Positions 1 to 6,569 of a DNA stretch of 64,000 nt are shown one piece after another. Source of the stretch: Lentisphaerae bacterium GWF2_49_21 (GTDB taxonomy: Bacteria; Verrucomicrobiota; Lentisphaeria; Victivallales; GWF2-50-93). The notes below the pieces were generated by a model, which was not told the DNA's origin, made no database searches, and was given only the letters and a program-made list of their open reading frames with translations. Location of the stretch: positions 1-64,000 of the forward strand of contig MHBH01000052.1 of assembly GCA_001804805.1 (NCBI GenBank). Direction: 5' to 3'. The first letter of the stretch is position 1. Each line of letters begins with the position of its first letter. Both the position numbers and the translations under genes were made by a program.

Positions 1-80
1 CCCCCGAGCGGAGAAGCAATAATTTAGGATCGAAAAAGATCCATGGATTCATCTTTCGTCACCATCTATTTATGATTTTA

Positions 81-140
81 TGCCAACGCCTATGATCTCC
101 TACCCGCTTTGGCGGGTTAGGAGAATCTAAATGGTTAGAA
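81..140 (-). other. attC recombination site (cassette 0)
   Basis: Sixty-base imperfect palindrome. The outer boxes on the plus strand are TGCCAAC (81-87) and GTTAGAA (134-140). The inner arms are 96-107 and 112-124 with a TTTG loop; the right arm carries one unpaired T. An extra base on the L'' side of the plus strand is where attC bottom strands carry an extrahelical base, so the orientation agrees with minus-strand cassettes. The GTTAGAA box is the complement of the cassette's own start at 280-285. Confidence 0.85.
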
Positions 141-257
141 TTATCTTTCTCTCATTTCTTGAATTCTAATTCTGATTCCGGATCTAATATATCCTGTAAA
201 TCCTGTTATCCAGTCGGAAATAATTTTGAATTTCATTTCGCTTTCGACAGCCCCCAT
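141..257 (-). CDS. Possible 38-residue cassette-borne peptide
   Basis: A short minus-strand reading frame fills the smallest cassette. It starts at ATG 257, 28 bases inside the cassette start, and its TAA at 141-143 abuts the attC R'' box at 134-140. The placement mirrors the other cassette genes, which begin 14-31 bases inside their cassette and stop next to or inside attC. The predicted peptide (MGAVESEMKFKIISDW..., ending QEMRER) is basic and matches no family I recognise. Against it: no Shine-Dalgarno sequence is visible, and the middle contains a degenerate ACAGGATTTACAGGAT repeat that is common in non-coding bacterial DNA. The cassette may therefore be ORF-less. Confidence 0.3.
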   Translation of the reverse strand: MGAVESEMKFKIISDWITGFTGYIRSGIRIRIQEMRER

Positions 258-279
258 GCAAGATAATTTATTTTTCTGA

Positions 280-342
280 TTCTAACGCCTCTCTATCATC
301 CACCCCGCGGATGCGGGGTTGGATGCATGGAAATCGTTCTGC
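280..342 (-). other. attC recombination site (cassette A)
   Basis: Sixty-three-base site. Plus-strand outer boxes are TTCTAAC (280-286) and GTTCTGC (336-342). The inner arms are 297-308 and 313-325, closed by a GGAT loop, with a single unpaired T in the right arm. The GTTCTGC box is the complement of the GCAGAA at 1050-1055 that begins the same cassette. Confidence 0.87.
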
Positions 343-348
343 TTTTTA

Positions 349-1041
349 TTAATAACATTGCCATGAAAGTGCCCAGCTATCTTTTCCTTCTGATGTCGTT
401 CCTCTTCCAAAGTATCCAACTCCCCCATCGCCCCATGACCAATTCCCCTTCTCGGTCGAATCAATTTGGAAAACATAGTCAGGATTGAAAGGATGCTTGT
501 TCAAAGGTGCCCAAAATATCTCTGATTGTATTAGCGTGGGCCAACCGCCTATCTTGAAGCCAGAGTGATTTGCAAATAAATCAAAATAGTCATTTTCCAA
601 CTCTTCAGGACAACTATCGGCATCATCCCAACAAGGATAATCCTCCTCTAAAACCTCCGGTTTCATTTCAAAGCTTTTGATTGGAGAATCGATCTTGTCT
701 CCTGAAATAGGAACAAGATCTTTAATGTTTCGATATGCCCTTAGGCACCATCCCTCACCATTCTCTTTATGGTTGGGAAGTTGTTCGGGGCCAATAAACA
801 CGGTAATAAATTCGATGTCATCCAAGCGTGGTGGACGAAACGGAAATTCTGTTATGTTCAGTTGGCATAAAGGCCACATACTCTTTCCGTTCACTTTTGG
901 CCAAGGCTCTCCAGGAATACAGAAGTTTACTTTGCCAAAGCATGATGCTTTTGGACTTTGTGAAGGGCGAAAGCCACCAATCTGCATGCGAATGGCAGAG
1001 CGTTTAACTTTATCTCTGAATTGTTTTTCGATTTCTTTCAT
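349..1041 (-). CDS. Cassette-encoded DUF1963/YwqG-like protein
   Basis: Minus-strand gene of 230 codons filling cassette A (286-1055). The open frame continues upstream through attC2 into the next cassette, but the ATG at 1041 is the first start inside this cassette and is preferred; only a weak AAAGAA precedes it. The sequence has hallmarks of the DUF1963 (YwqG) group: an N-terminal KxSxFGGxP-like stretch modified to SCFGKVNFCIPGEPWP, LCQLNITEFPF, GGWPTLIQSEI in the second half, and a Trp/Gly-rich end (GNWSWGDGGVGYFGRG). The biochemical role of this family is not established as far as I know. It is probably a soluble cytoplasmic protein. Its stop lies seven bases from the attC R'' box, normal for a cassette gene. 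The family assignment is by motif recall only. Confidence 0.75.
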   Translation of the reverse strand: MKEIEKQFRDKVKRSAIRMQIGGFRPSQSPKASCFGKVNFCIPGEPWPKVNGKSMWPLCQLNITEFPFRPPRLDDIEFITVFIGPEQLPNHKENGEGWCLRAYRNIKDLVPISGDKIDSPIKSFEMKPEVLEEDYPCWDDADSCPEELENDYFDLFANHSGFKIGGWPTLIQSEIFWAPLNKHPFNPDYVFQIDSTEKGNWSWGDGGVGYFGRGTTSEGKDSWALSWQCY

Positions 1042-1049
1042 ATTCTTTT

Positions 1050-1111
1050 GCAGAACGCTCAATGGTCTGGCGACGAGCGGAGCGAAGTTGCCAGAACCAA
1101 TATGGTTGTGC
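1050..1111 (-). other. attC recombination site (cassette B)
   Basis: Sixty-two-base site. Plus-strand boxes are GCAGAAC (1050-1056) and GTTGTGC (1105-1111). The inner arms are GGTCTGGC (1064-1071) and GCCAGAACC (1090-1098), with one unpaired A in the right arm. The 18-base central spacer is CGAGCGGAG-rich. GTTGTGC is the complement of GCACAA (1623-1628) at the start of cassette B. Confidence 0.87.
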
Positions 1112-1123
1112 TTTATATTTATT

Positions 1124-1597
1124 TTATCTAGGAACAAGTTCAAGAAAAATAATTCCTGAAACTTTAAGATTGCTTTTATTTATATAAAGTATGTCTTTAA
1201 ATCCCGGTTGCATTCCATCCTTACCATTCTCAAAATTGCAAATTACTAAGATAGCAATGAAGTCTTTATCATTAAATTTTAAATCATTATTAGTATTTGC
1301 AATGATTTTTATTTCTAATTTGGAGATTTTAAGGTCTTTCCACAATTCTTTATGGATTTTAAGGTCTTTATCAAACTTCTCGATTGATATCGGTTCCATT
1401 TTGCATGTAGGTAGGACATCCGGAAGATTAAAAGGCAAATTTGAGTATTCACGAATTTTATCTGAGTCACCATGAATCAAAGCATCTACCCATATTGCGG
1501 CATTAATTATTGCTTTTGATTCAAGTTTAGATTCCTCTGCAGTTAAACTCAAGAAGGAATACACAAAGAACAAAATTATAATAATTGTCTTTTTCAA
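1124..1597 (-). CDS. Cassette-encoded secreted protein, unknown
   Basis: A 157-codon minus-strand gene occupying cassette B (1056-1628). The start is TTG at 1597, preceded by AGGTGATG at good Shine-Dalgarno distance; an ATG inside that sequence is out of frame. The product begins MKKTIIIILFFVYSFLSLTA, a clear Sec signal peptide probably cleaved after TAEES or SLTA, so the mature protein of about 137 residues should be periplasmic or extracellular. The rest is Lys/Asn/Ile rich (AT-rich codons, unlike the GC-richer intI next door), suggesting a foreign origin. I recognise no domain. The stop is 13 bases from the attC R'' box. Confidence 0.72.
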   Translation of the reverse strand: MKKTIIIILFFVYSFLSLTAEESKLESKAIINAAIWVDALIHGDSDKIREYSNLPFNLPDVLPTCKMEPISIEKFDKDLKIHKELWKDLKISKLEIKIIANTNNDLKFNDKDFIAILVICNFENGKDGMQPGFKDILYINKSNLKVSGIIFLELVPR

Positions 1598-1622
1598 TTC
1601 ATCACCTGTTTTATGATTTCGT

Positions 1623-1684
1623 GCACAACGTCTCGGCCTCAGGAAGACGGCGGACCCGGATTACCTGAAGGCTTTTGGTTAGGA
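1623..1684 (-). other. attC recombination site (cassette C)
   Basis: Sixty-two-base site. Plus-strand boxes are GCACAAC (1623-1629) and GTTAGGA (1678-1684). The inner arms are GCCTCAGG (1636-1643) and CCTGAAGGC (1664-1672), with an unpaired A in the right arm. The GTTAGGA box is complementary to TCCTAA (1956-1961), the start of the attI-proximal cassette. Confidence 0.87.
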
Positions 1685-1944
1685 TCTTTGATAATCTCTT
1701 TTCCGATAGACATTATTGCTATAAATTGTATTCCTGCTAGCACAGTAACAAAAAATAGTGGTATTGCAATACTTGACCTGTCAAATGGAATATATGCCGT
1801 CCCAACTGTTTTTCCGGTTTCATCTTGTATAAATCCCTTTTGTGGAGCGACACATACTAATAGCATTGATATAAAAGACAGGAATGTAAATACGAAGACA
1901 AGGAATGATACAGCCCTTAAATTTTTATATGTATTTATTTTCAT
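1639..1944 (-). CDS. Cassette-encoded small membrane protein, unknown
   Basis: A 101-codon gene in the attI-proximal cassette (1629-1961), so the one most likely to be expressed from an attI-region promoter. ATG at 1944 lies 17 bases inside the cassette start. Two hydrophobic segments are obvious: residues about 11-33 (VSFLVFVFTFLSFISMLLVC) and about 59-80 (IAIPLFFVTVLAGIQFIAI). They are separated by a polar loop with GFIQDETGKTVGT and followed by a charged, Pro-rich tail. The tail and stop codon lie inside the attC3 hairpin, so the last dozen residues are specified by the recombination site. This is common in cassettes and would change if the downstream sequence were reshuffled. No family recognised. 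Confidence 0.7.
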   Translation of the reverse strand: MKINTYKNLRAVSFLVFVFTFLSFISMLLVCVAPQKGFIQDETGKTVGTAYIPFDRSSIAIPLFFVTVLAGIQFIAIMSIGKEIIKDPNQKPSGNPGPPSS

Positions 1945-1955
1945 TTGGTCATGTA

Positions 1956-2442
1956 TCCTAACATAGTATTAGCATCAAGTCGGCGGCTAAACATCAAGTC
2001 ATGGATGATGGCCTGAAACGGTGTCTGCCTAGCCTGTGAACCGCCCCGCTTTAAGGTAATGTAGTATCAAATCGTTGGAAATCAAGAGGGTGTGGCGGGA
2101 AGAAAGTCGATTTATTTAAGCTTACCCATCAACGAGTTCAGGTGATGGGCGGGGCTGGAATATTAAGACACGCTTCCGCCGTCGCTAAGAAGTTTACCTG
2201 CCTATGGCAGCGCCTTCGGCGACCAGGGCTACGGCGGACAAGCCAGGTCGGCATCAAGAGCCGGTCTGAAGACCAGCGCTCCGTAAAGATTGAATAACGC
2301 GCAAACATGCGCTACTACAAGCTAAATACTTCCCTCGGGTTGCTTCAGTTATCCCGCTGCAAGGGGGCATGGTTTCATCATCAGTTTAAGGTACTTGGAG
2401 CTGACGGCTTGACTTGATGACTAATTGTGATATGCTTAAGTC
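1956..2442. other. attI crossover and integron control region (no gene)
   Basis: About 480 bases without a credible gene. The simple crossover site is TCCTAAC at 1956-1962 (minus strand GTTAGGA). Next to it two direct copies of CATCAAGTC lie 19 bases apart (1973-1981, 1992-2000), reminiscent of the extra integrase-binding repeats of attI1. An inverted copy (GACTTGATG, 2411-2419) overlaps the likely intI -35 box, and a partial copy lies just inside intI (2450-2457). Further hairpins are CCCATCA/TGATGGG (about 2126-2151) and a GC-rich CGCCGT/ACGGCGG palindrome (about 2166-2246). A cassette promoter (Pc) is expected here on the minus strand, but I could not identify a convincing one. Confidence 0.6.
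2409..2436 (+). promoter_or_regulatory. Candidate intI promoter
   Basis: TTGACT (2409-2414) and TATGCT (2431-2436) are separated by 16 bases. Transcription would begin at or next to the ATG at 2443 and no Shine-Dalgarno sequence precedes that ATG, so a leaderless transcript is possible. The -35 box overlaps an inverted copy of the attI-side repeat CATCAAGTC, hinting at integrase autoregulation (inference). Confidence 0.5.
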
Positions 2443-3753
2443 ATGAAAACATCAAGTGGAAGTCGCGTCTTCTGGTATCCGGAATGGGGCACCGAGCTCA
2501 AAGACGATCCCCTGCTCGGACATAATGAGAAGACCCATTTCCAGTCAGCCATCATCAAATATCTTGCATATCTCAAGAAAAACTCCCAGAAGGCGTGTTT
2601 CGATTCGGCCAAGGAATATCTTGCCGGACTCACGGGCGCGGGGGCGGGCGGCGGAGCCATGGAAAGACTGGCCCTGCGCTGGTTCTTCTCCAATGCCAGG
2701 AAGCATGATGATGAGGCGGTGTCAGCCCAGAAGTTCCGCAGCGTCGACCAGCCTGCCGGGCTCATCGAACCTGAAAAGGCGGACAAGGGAAGCACTGACT
2801 GGGAAAGGAAGCTTGTCGAGAAGCTGAGAGTCGGTCAATACAGATGGCGGACGGAGCAGACATACCGTGACTGGATATGGCGGTTCTGCGACTGGTACGG
2901 AAAGGATCCGCTGCTTGCCGGAGATGAGGACGTGAAGAAGTTCCTGACATGGCTGGCCGTGAAGAGGGATGCTGCGGCCTCGACCCAGAGCCAGGCCTTG
3001 AACGCGCTGGTGTTTTTCTTCCGGAAAGTGCTTGAACGGGAGCCGGGGGATCTGGCTGGCTACAGTCCGGCGAGGAGAGGCGCCAAGTTTCCGGCGGTAC
3101 TTACCAAGGAGGAATGCAGAAGGCTTTTCGCGGAGCTTGACGGGACTGCCGCGCTGATGGCGAAGCTGATGTACGGGGCCGGGTTGCGGGTAATGGAACT
3201 GATCAGGCTCAGGGTGCAGGACCTGGATTTTGCCAGGGGGATTGTGATTGTCCGGGAAGGCAAGGGTGGAAAGGACCGACCGACTGTCCTGCCGGAAGGT
3301 CTGCGGAAGGAACTGGCTGACCATATTACCAGGATCCGTTCCCTCTACGAGAGCGATCGTGCTGAAAATGTCGCAGGTGTCTGGCTGCCGCCTGCTGTTG
3401 AGCACAGGATACCGCATGCAGGGCTTGAGTGGGGCTGGCAATGGCTTTTCCCGTCGCGGCAGCTTTCAACCGATCCCCGGGCAGGGGTGACAAGGCGGCA
3501 TCATGTACTGGACGGGGCATTCCAGGAACAGATCCGCAAGGCCGCGGCCAAGGCGGGATTTACAATACGTGTGACTCCTCACACATTGCGCCATTCCTTT
3601 GCGACACATCTGCTCGAATCCGGCAGCGACATACGGACGGTGCAGGAACTGCTCGGCCATTCAAATGTTGAAACCACGATGATCTACACTCATATCATGA
3701 ACAAGCCGGGAGTGACCGTGAAGAGTCCGTTCGATGAGATGGGTGGGCCGTGA
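2443..3753 (+). CDS. intI: Integron integrase (tyrosine recombinase) with N-terminal extension
   Basis: IntI captures and excises gene cassettes by recombining attI with folded single-stranded attC sites. The core resembles other IntI proteins from residue about 120: an N-terminal SAM-like DNA-binding domain (WERKLVEKLR...RTEQTYRDWIWRF), then the catalytic domain with Arg in GAGLRVMELIRLRVQDLD, HTLRHSFATHLLESG, and GHSNVETTMIYTHI with the nucleophilic Tyr. The IntI-specific patch is present: LEWGWQWLFPSR followed by RRHHVLDGAFQ, which separates integron integrases from XerC/D. At 436 residues it is about 100 longer than typical. The first 120 residues (Trp-rich start, YLAYLKKNSQKACFDSAKEYL, LRWFFSNARKHDDE) are an added segment of unknown role; the start might instead lie further in. 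The gene is divergent from the cassettes. Confidence 0.96.
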   Translation: MKTSSGSRVFWYPEWGTELKDDPLLGHNEKTHFQSAIIKYLAYLKKNSQKACFDSAKEYLAGLTGAGAGGGAMERLALRWFFSNARKHDDEAVSAQKFRSVDQPAGLIEPEKADKGSTDWERKLVEKLRVGQYRWRTEQTYRDWIWRFCDWYGKDPLLAGDEDVKKFLTWLAVKRDAAASTQSQALNALVFFFRKVLEREPGDLAGYSPARRGAKFPAVLTKEECRRLFAELDGTAALMAKLMYGAGLRVMELIRLRVQDLDFARGIVIVREGKGGKDRPTVLPEGLRKELADHITRIRSLYESDRAENVAGVWLPPAVEHRIPHAGLEWGWQWLFPSRQLSTDPRAGVTRRHHVLDGAFQEQIRKAAAKAGFTIRVTPHTLRHSFATHLLESGSDIRTVQELLGHSNVETTMIYTHIMNKPGVTVKSPFDEMGGP

Positions 3754-4070
3754 CGGAGTGACGGCGTAAGGGCGTGACGGAGCGGGGAAGTAATCAGTGA
3801 CCAGTGAAAAGTGGATGGGGGAGGCTGAGTTGGTGAACGGAAGATGGAAAGTTGCCGGCGAGACGCCAGCGCTCCGTGAGATTAAGAATTGCCCCGAGCG
3901 CTCAGGCCTCGGGGCGCTCCGTGATTACAGGCGAGACGCCTGTTCTACATTGTTAAGAATTGCCCCGGGCGCTCGGGACGCCGCGGACGGCTACGGAGAG
4001 GCGTCCCTACCTTTAGAAATAAAAACTGACGCATTATCTTCTTTTTCCGGTGGAAATAAAAAACCTTGTT
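3754..4070. repeat. GC-rich intergenic repeat block after intI (no gene)
   Basis: About 400 bases between intI and prs hold no credible gene. A unit of roughly 72 bases is duplicated: GGCGAGACGCC at 3857-3867 and 3930-3940, and TTAAGAATTGCCCCG at 3882-3896 and 3953-3967, with GCGCTCCGTGA also repeated. Hairpins are GCCCCGAG/CTCGGGGC (3891-3898 with 3908-3915) and GGGACGCC/GGCGTCCC (3975-3982 with 4000-4007). CAGCGCTCCGT also occurs on the other side of intI near 2276. The following 60 bases are AT-rich and carry the prs promoter. Confidence 0.7.
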
Positions 4071-4077
4071 TTTTCTG

Positions 4078-4105
4078 TTGAATATGAAGCCAGTGCCTGT
4101 ATAGT
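4078..4105 (+). promoter_or_regulatory. Candidate prs operon promoter
   Basis: TTGAAT (4078-4083) and TATAGT (4100-4105) with a 16-base spacer lie about 50 bases before the prs start, in the first AT-rich stretch after the repeat block. No operator-like palindrome is evident. Confidence 0.45.
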
Positions 4106-4158
4106 ATGACCCTTTTCGAAAAAATTTACGTTTATAACCATATAAGGAATATGCAGAA

Positions 4159-5112
4159 ATGCTGGCCTGGGGCAAGAATATTTGTGTCTTTTCGGGAACC
4201 GCAAATCCCGGATTGTCCGCTGAGATAGCGAATGAAATGGGAAAACCTCTTGGCGATCTCGAGGTGAGCCGTTTTCCCGACGGGGAGATCTTTGTAAAGT
4301 ACAAGGAGAACATACGAGGCGCGGATGTCTTCATAATCCAGCCGACATGCTCTCCGCCGAGCGAAACTCTCATGGAACTCCTGATTCTCATTGACGCCGC
4401 CAAACGTGCGTCGGCCGCCAGGATAACAGCAGTCATCCCATTCTACGGATTTGCCCGTCAGGACAGGAAAGATCAGCCGAGGGTTCCGATCACAGCAAAG
4501 CTGGTGGCAAATCTGATTACCGTCTCCGGCGCATCCAGAATACTCGCAGTAGATCTTCATTCCCAGCAGATCCAGGGATTCTTCGACATACCGGTTGATC
4601 ATCTGAACGCAGCTCCTGTGCTTGTCCCATATCTCAGGGAACGCCTTGGCAAGGAAGGTGTCGTTGTAGCTCCTGATTCAGGAAGCGTAAAGATTGCACA
4701 GTCATATTCCGACATGCTAAATGCGGGACTCGCTGTCGTGGCAAAAAGGCGTATCGACGCCCTTTCAGTCGAGTCATCCCATCTCGTTGGAGATGTCGAT
4801 GGAAGGATATGTCTTCTCTCCGACGATCTCTGCACAACTGCCGGGACTCTCACCGCAGCCGCAGCCCTGCTCAAGAAGGAAGGCGCAAAGAAAGTATATG
4901 CGGCCGTCACCCACTGCCTGCTTGGAGATGTCGGAAGATCAAGGCTCATGGCTAGTTCCATAGACGAACTCGTAGTCACAAACAGCATACCGGTTACCAA
5001 CAACTGTAACGGCAAGATCAAGATATTCAGCATAGCCGGACTTCTCGCCGAAGGCATCAAAAGAATTCACGAGGGCGCTTCTGTGTCCTCACTTTTCAAA
5101 ATAGAAAAATAA
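4159..5112 (+). CDS. prs: Ribose-phosphate pyrophosphokinase
   Basis: Makes PRPP from ribose 5-phosphate and ATP for purine, pyrimidine, His and Trp synthesis; cytoplasmic. The 317 residues match the usual length. Visible signatures: FSGTANPGLSAEIA at the N-terminus, FYGFARQDRK, the family signature DLHSQQIQGFFDIPVDHL, and the catalytic-loop KRR (AKRRIDAL). The PRPP-binding loop is unusual: the family consensus DDIIDTAGT reads DDLCTTAGT, so the acidic residue at its fifth position is Thr, and the upstream SPDxGG motif reads APDSGS. This could be a divergent active enzyme or one with altered kinetics. Start at 4159, AAGGAA about 10 bases upstream. First gene of a run continuing through dnaB; rplY begins 18 bases after it. 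Confidence 0.93.
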   Translation: MLAWGKNICVFSGTANPGLSAEIANEMGKPLGDLEVSRFPDGEIFVKYKENIRGADVFIIQPTCSPPSETLMELLILIDAAKRASAARITAVIPFYGFARQDRKDQPRVPITAKLVANLITVSGASRILAVDLHSQQIQGFFDIPVDHLNAAPVLVPYLRERLGKEGVVVAPDSGSVKIAQSYSDMLNAGLAVVAKRRIDALSVESSHLVGDVDGRICLLSDDLCTTAGTLTAAAALLKKEGAKKVYAAVTHCLLGDVGRSRLMASSIDELVVTNSIPVTNNCNGKIKIFSIAGLLAEGIKRIHEGASVSSLFKIEK

Positions 5113-5130
5113 AATAAGGATACACATAAG

Positions 5131-5892
5131 ATGAGCAAAGCGAAAAATGTATTGTCGGTCCTGGACAGGGCCGATTTCGGTTCAGGTGCCTCCAGGAAAA
5201 TGCGCAGGGAAGGCAAGATCCCGGGAATATTGTACGGACGTGGGAAAAAAGCGACTCCGTTCGTCCTGGTAGAGAATGAATGGAAAAAGATCGTCCAGCA
5301 TGGAAATGTCCACCTTGTCGAGCTTAAATCGGAAAAGGGGGAACCTGTCAACGCTCTTGTAAAGGACGTGCAGTTCGACTATCTCAGCGGCAAGACACTC
5401 CACATAGATTTTCTTGAAGTCAAGATGGACGAACTCATCACGACGTTGATCGACGTTCTGGGCCATGGCACTCCTATTGGAATCACCCAGGGCGGAGTTC
5501 TCGAACAGCTCATACATAAGCTTGAGGTCAAATGTCTTCCCAAGGACATTCCTGAAAATATCGAAGTTGAGATCAGCGGCATAGAGCTGGACAAGGCGAT
5601 AGTTGTCAAGGATCTGAAGCTCCCTGCCGGCGTTACTGCTGTTCCGACTCCGGAAAGCATCGTGTTCCATGTCATCAGGCTGCGTATTGAGGAAGAACCT
5701 GTTGCTGCCGAGGCCGTTGAAGGTGCCGTTGTTGAAGGTGCCGAAGGCGCCGTCGAACCTGAAATTATCGGAGCCAAGGGCAAGAAGCTCGAGGAAGGTG
5801 AAGTCGAGGAAGGCGCCGCCGCTGCTCCTGGCAAGGAAAAAGCCGCCAAGGAACCTGCTGGCAAGGACAAGGAGAAAGAGAAGAAGAAGTAG
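5131..5892 (+). CDS. rplY: 50S ribosomal protein L25/general stress protein Ctc
   Basis: Binds 5S rRNA in the large ribosomal subunit. The long CTC form (253 residues): an N-terminal L25 beta-barrel (residues about 1-95, with GKIPGILYGRG and NALVKDVQFDYLSGKTLHIDFLEV) and a second beta domain (about 96-185, with VLGHGTPIGITQGGVLEQL and LPKDIPENIEVEISG). After these comes a low-complexity tail of about 65 residues rich in Ala, Glu, Gly and Lys ending EKEKKK, longer and more charged than usual. AAGGA lies 10 bases before the ATG. It sits between prs and pth, the classical prs-ctc-pth order. Confidence 0.93.
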   Translation: MSKAKNVLSVLDRADFGSGASRKMRREGKIPGILYGRGKKATPFVLVENEWKKIVQHGNVHLVELKSEKGEPVNALVKDVQFDYLSGKTLHIDFLEVKMDELITTLIDVLGHGTPIGITQGGVLEQLIHKLEVKCLPKDIPENIEVEISGIELDKAIVVKDLKLPAGVTAVPTPESIVFHVIRLRIEEEPVAAEAVEGAVVEGAEGAVEPEIIGAKGKKLEEGEVEEGAAAAPGKEKAAKEPAGKDKEKEKKK

Positions 5893-5915
5893 TTTCTCTT
5901 TCACAATAAGATCTT

Positions 5916-6545
5916 ATGGTATCCGGAGAAGAACAGCGCTTCCGTCTTATTGCAGGGCTTGGAAATCCCGGCGGTGAATATAGCCGGACCCGGCACAATG
6001 CAGGATTCATGGCTGCGGATGCAATAGAAAAGTCATTGTCAGGCAAGTTCGTTGAAAAGAAGATTAATGGTGGAATCCTGAAAGAGGGCAGGTGCAGAGG
6101 TGGCTATCTCTGGATAGCCAAGCCTATGACATTCATGAACCTCAGTGGCGAATGCATCTATTCATTCATGGTAAAGAAGGAATTGGAGGCGGGAAATCTG
6201 CTCCTGATCTACGACGACATGGATCTGCCTCTCGGCAGGATAAGGTTCTGCATGGGAGGAGGAAGTGCCGGACACAAGGGTGTCGAGTCAGTGATTGGAA
6301 GCCTTGGCTCTGCGGATTTCGCAAGGTTGAGGATAGGAATAGGGAGAAAGACGGACAATCCCGACAAGAAGGATTATGTTCTTTCCGAGTTTGACGAAAG
6401 GGAGTCTGAATTGTTCATAAAAGTGATTGATATGACGGCGGAAGCGGTTAAATTGTTGCTCCACCGTGGCATTGAGAAGACGATGAACGAGTACAACGGC
6501 CGCATGCTTGGCGATGAAGCCGGCGACGGTGGAGATGAAAAATAG
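5916..6545 (+). CDS. pth: Peptidyl-tRNA hydrolase
   Basis: Releases tRNA from prematurely dissociated peptidyl-tRNA. The 209-residue product has the family landmarks: AGLGNPGGEYSRTRHNAGF with the catalytic His, KPMTFMNLSGE, and the DDMDLPLGRIRF segment with the conserved Asp followed by GGGSAGHKGVESV. A C-terminal tail of about 20 residues (GDEAGDGGDEK) is extra. No good Shine-Dalgarno sequence precedes 5916; translation may be coupled to rplY, 23 bases upstream. It lies between ctc and rpsF, a conserved neighbourhood. Confidence 0.95.
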   Translation: MVSGEEQRFRLIAGLGNPGGEYSRTRHNAGFMAADAIEKSLSGKFVEKKINGGILKEGRCRGGYLWIAKPMTFMNLSGECIYSFMVKKELEAGNLLLIYDDMDLPLGRIRFCMGGGSAGHKGVESVIGSLGSADFARLRIGIGRKTDNPDKKDYVLSEFDERESELFIKVIDMTAEAVKLLLHRGIEKTMNEYNGRMLGDEAGDGGDEK

Positions 6546-6569
6546 GTAATTTTAACGGAGGTTCTTAAT

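Larger units (their letters stand above)
81..3753. mobile_element. Chromosomal integron: intI, attI and cassette array (runs off left edge)
   Basis: An IntI-type tyrosine recombinase (2443-3753, plus) is preceded on its left by attC-bounded cassettes whose genes all read away from it on the minus strand, the standard integron layout. Cassette limits inferred from the G^TT crossover points are about 87-285, 286-1055, 1056-1628 and 1629-1961; a further cassette is cut by the window start. In all four complete cassettes the first 6 bases (minus strand) are complementary to the R'' box at the cassette's own end (TTAGAA, TTCTGC, TTGTGC and TTAGGA respectively), which is expected only for true circular-cassette insertions. 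The attI crossover is at about 1961/1962. Seen: boxes, hairpins and gene directions. Inferred: mobility of the cassettes. Confidence 0.9.

Noticed and set aside
1042-1143. Longer start for the DUF1963 cassette gene
   Set aside because: The extra 34 codons read through attC2 into the neighbouring cassette, so they would not travel with the gene.
677-1159. Plus-strand 160-codon frame opposite the DUF1963 cassette gene
   Set aside because: It runs against the cassette direction and crosses attC2; the minus-strand gene has family motifs and proper cassette placement.
2722-3441. Minus-strand 239-codon frame opposite intI
   Set aside because: No start signal or domain; intI on the plus strand is unambiguous.
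5182-5904. Minus-strand 240-codon frame opposite rplY
   Set aside because: It is the shadow of the L25 gene; its Leu/Phe-rich product comes from the complement of the Lys/Glu/Ala-rich tail.
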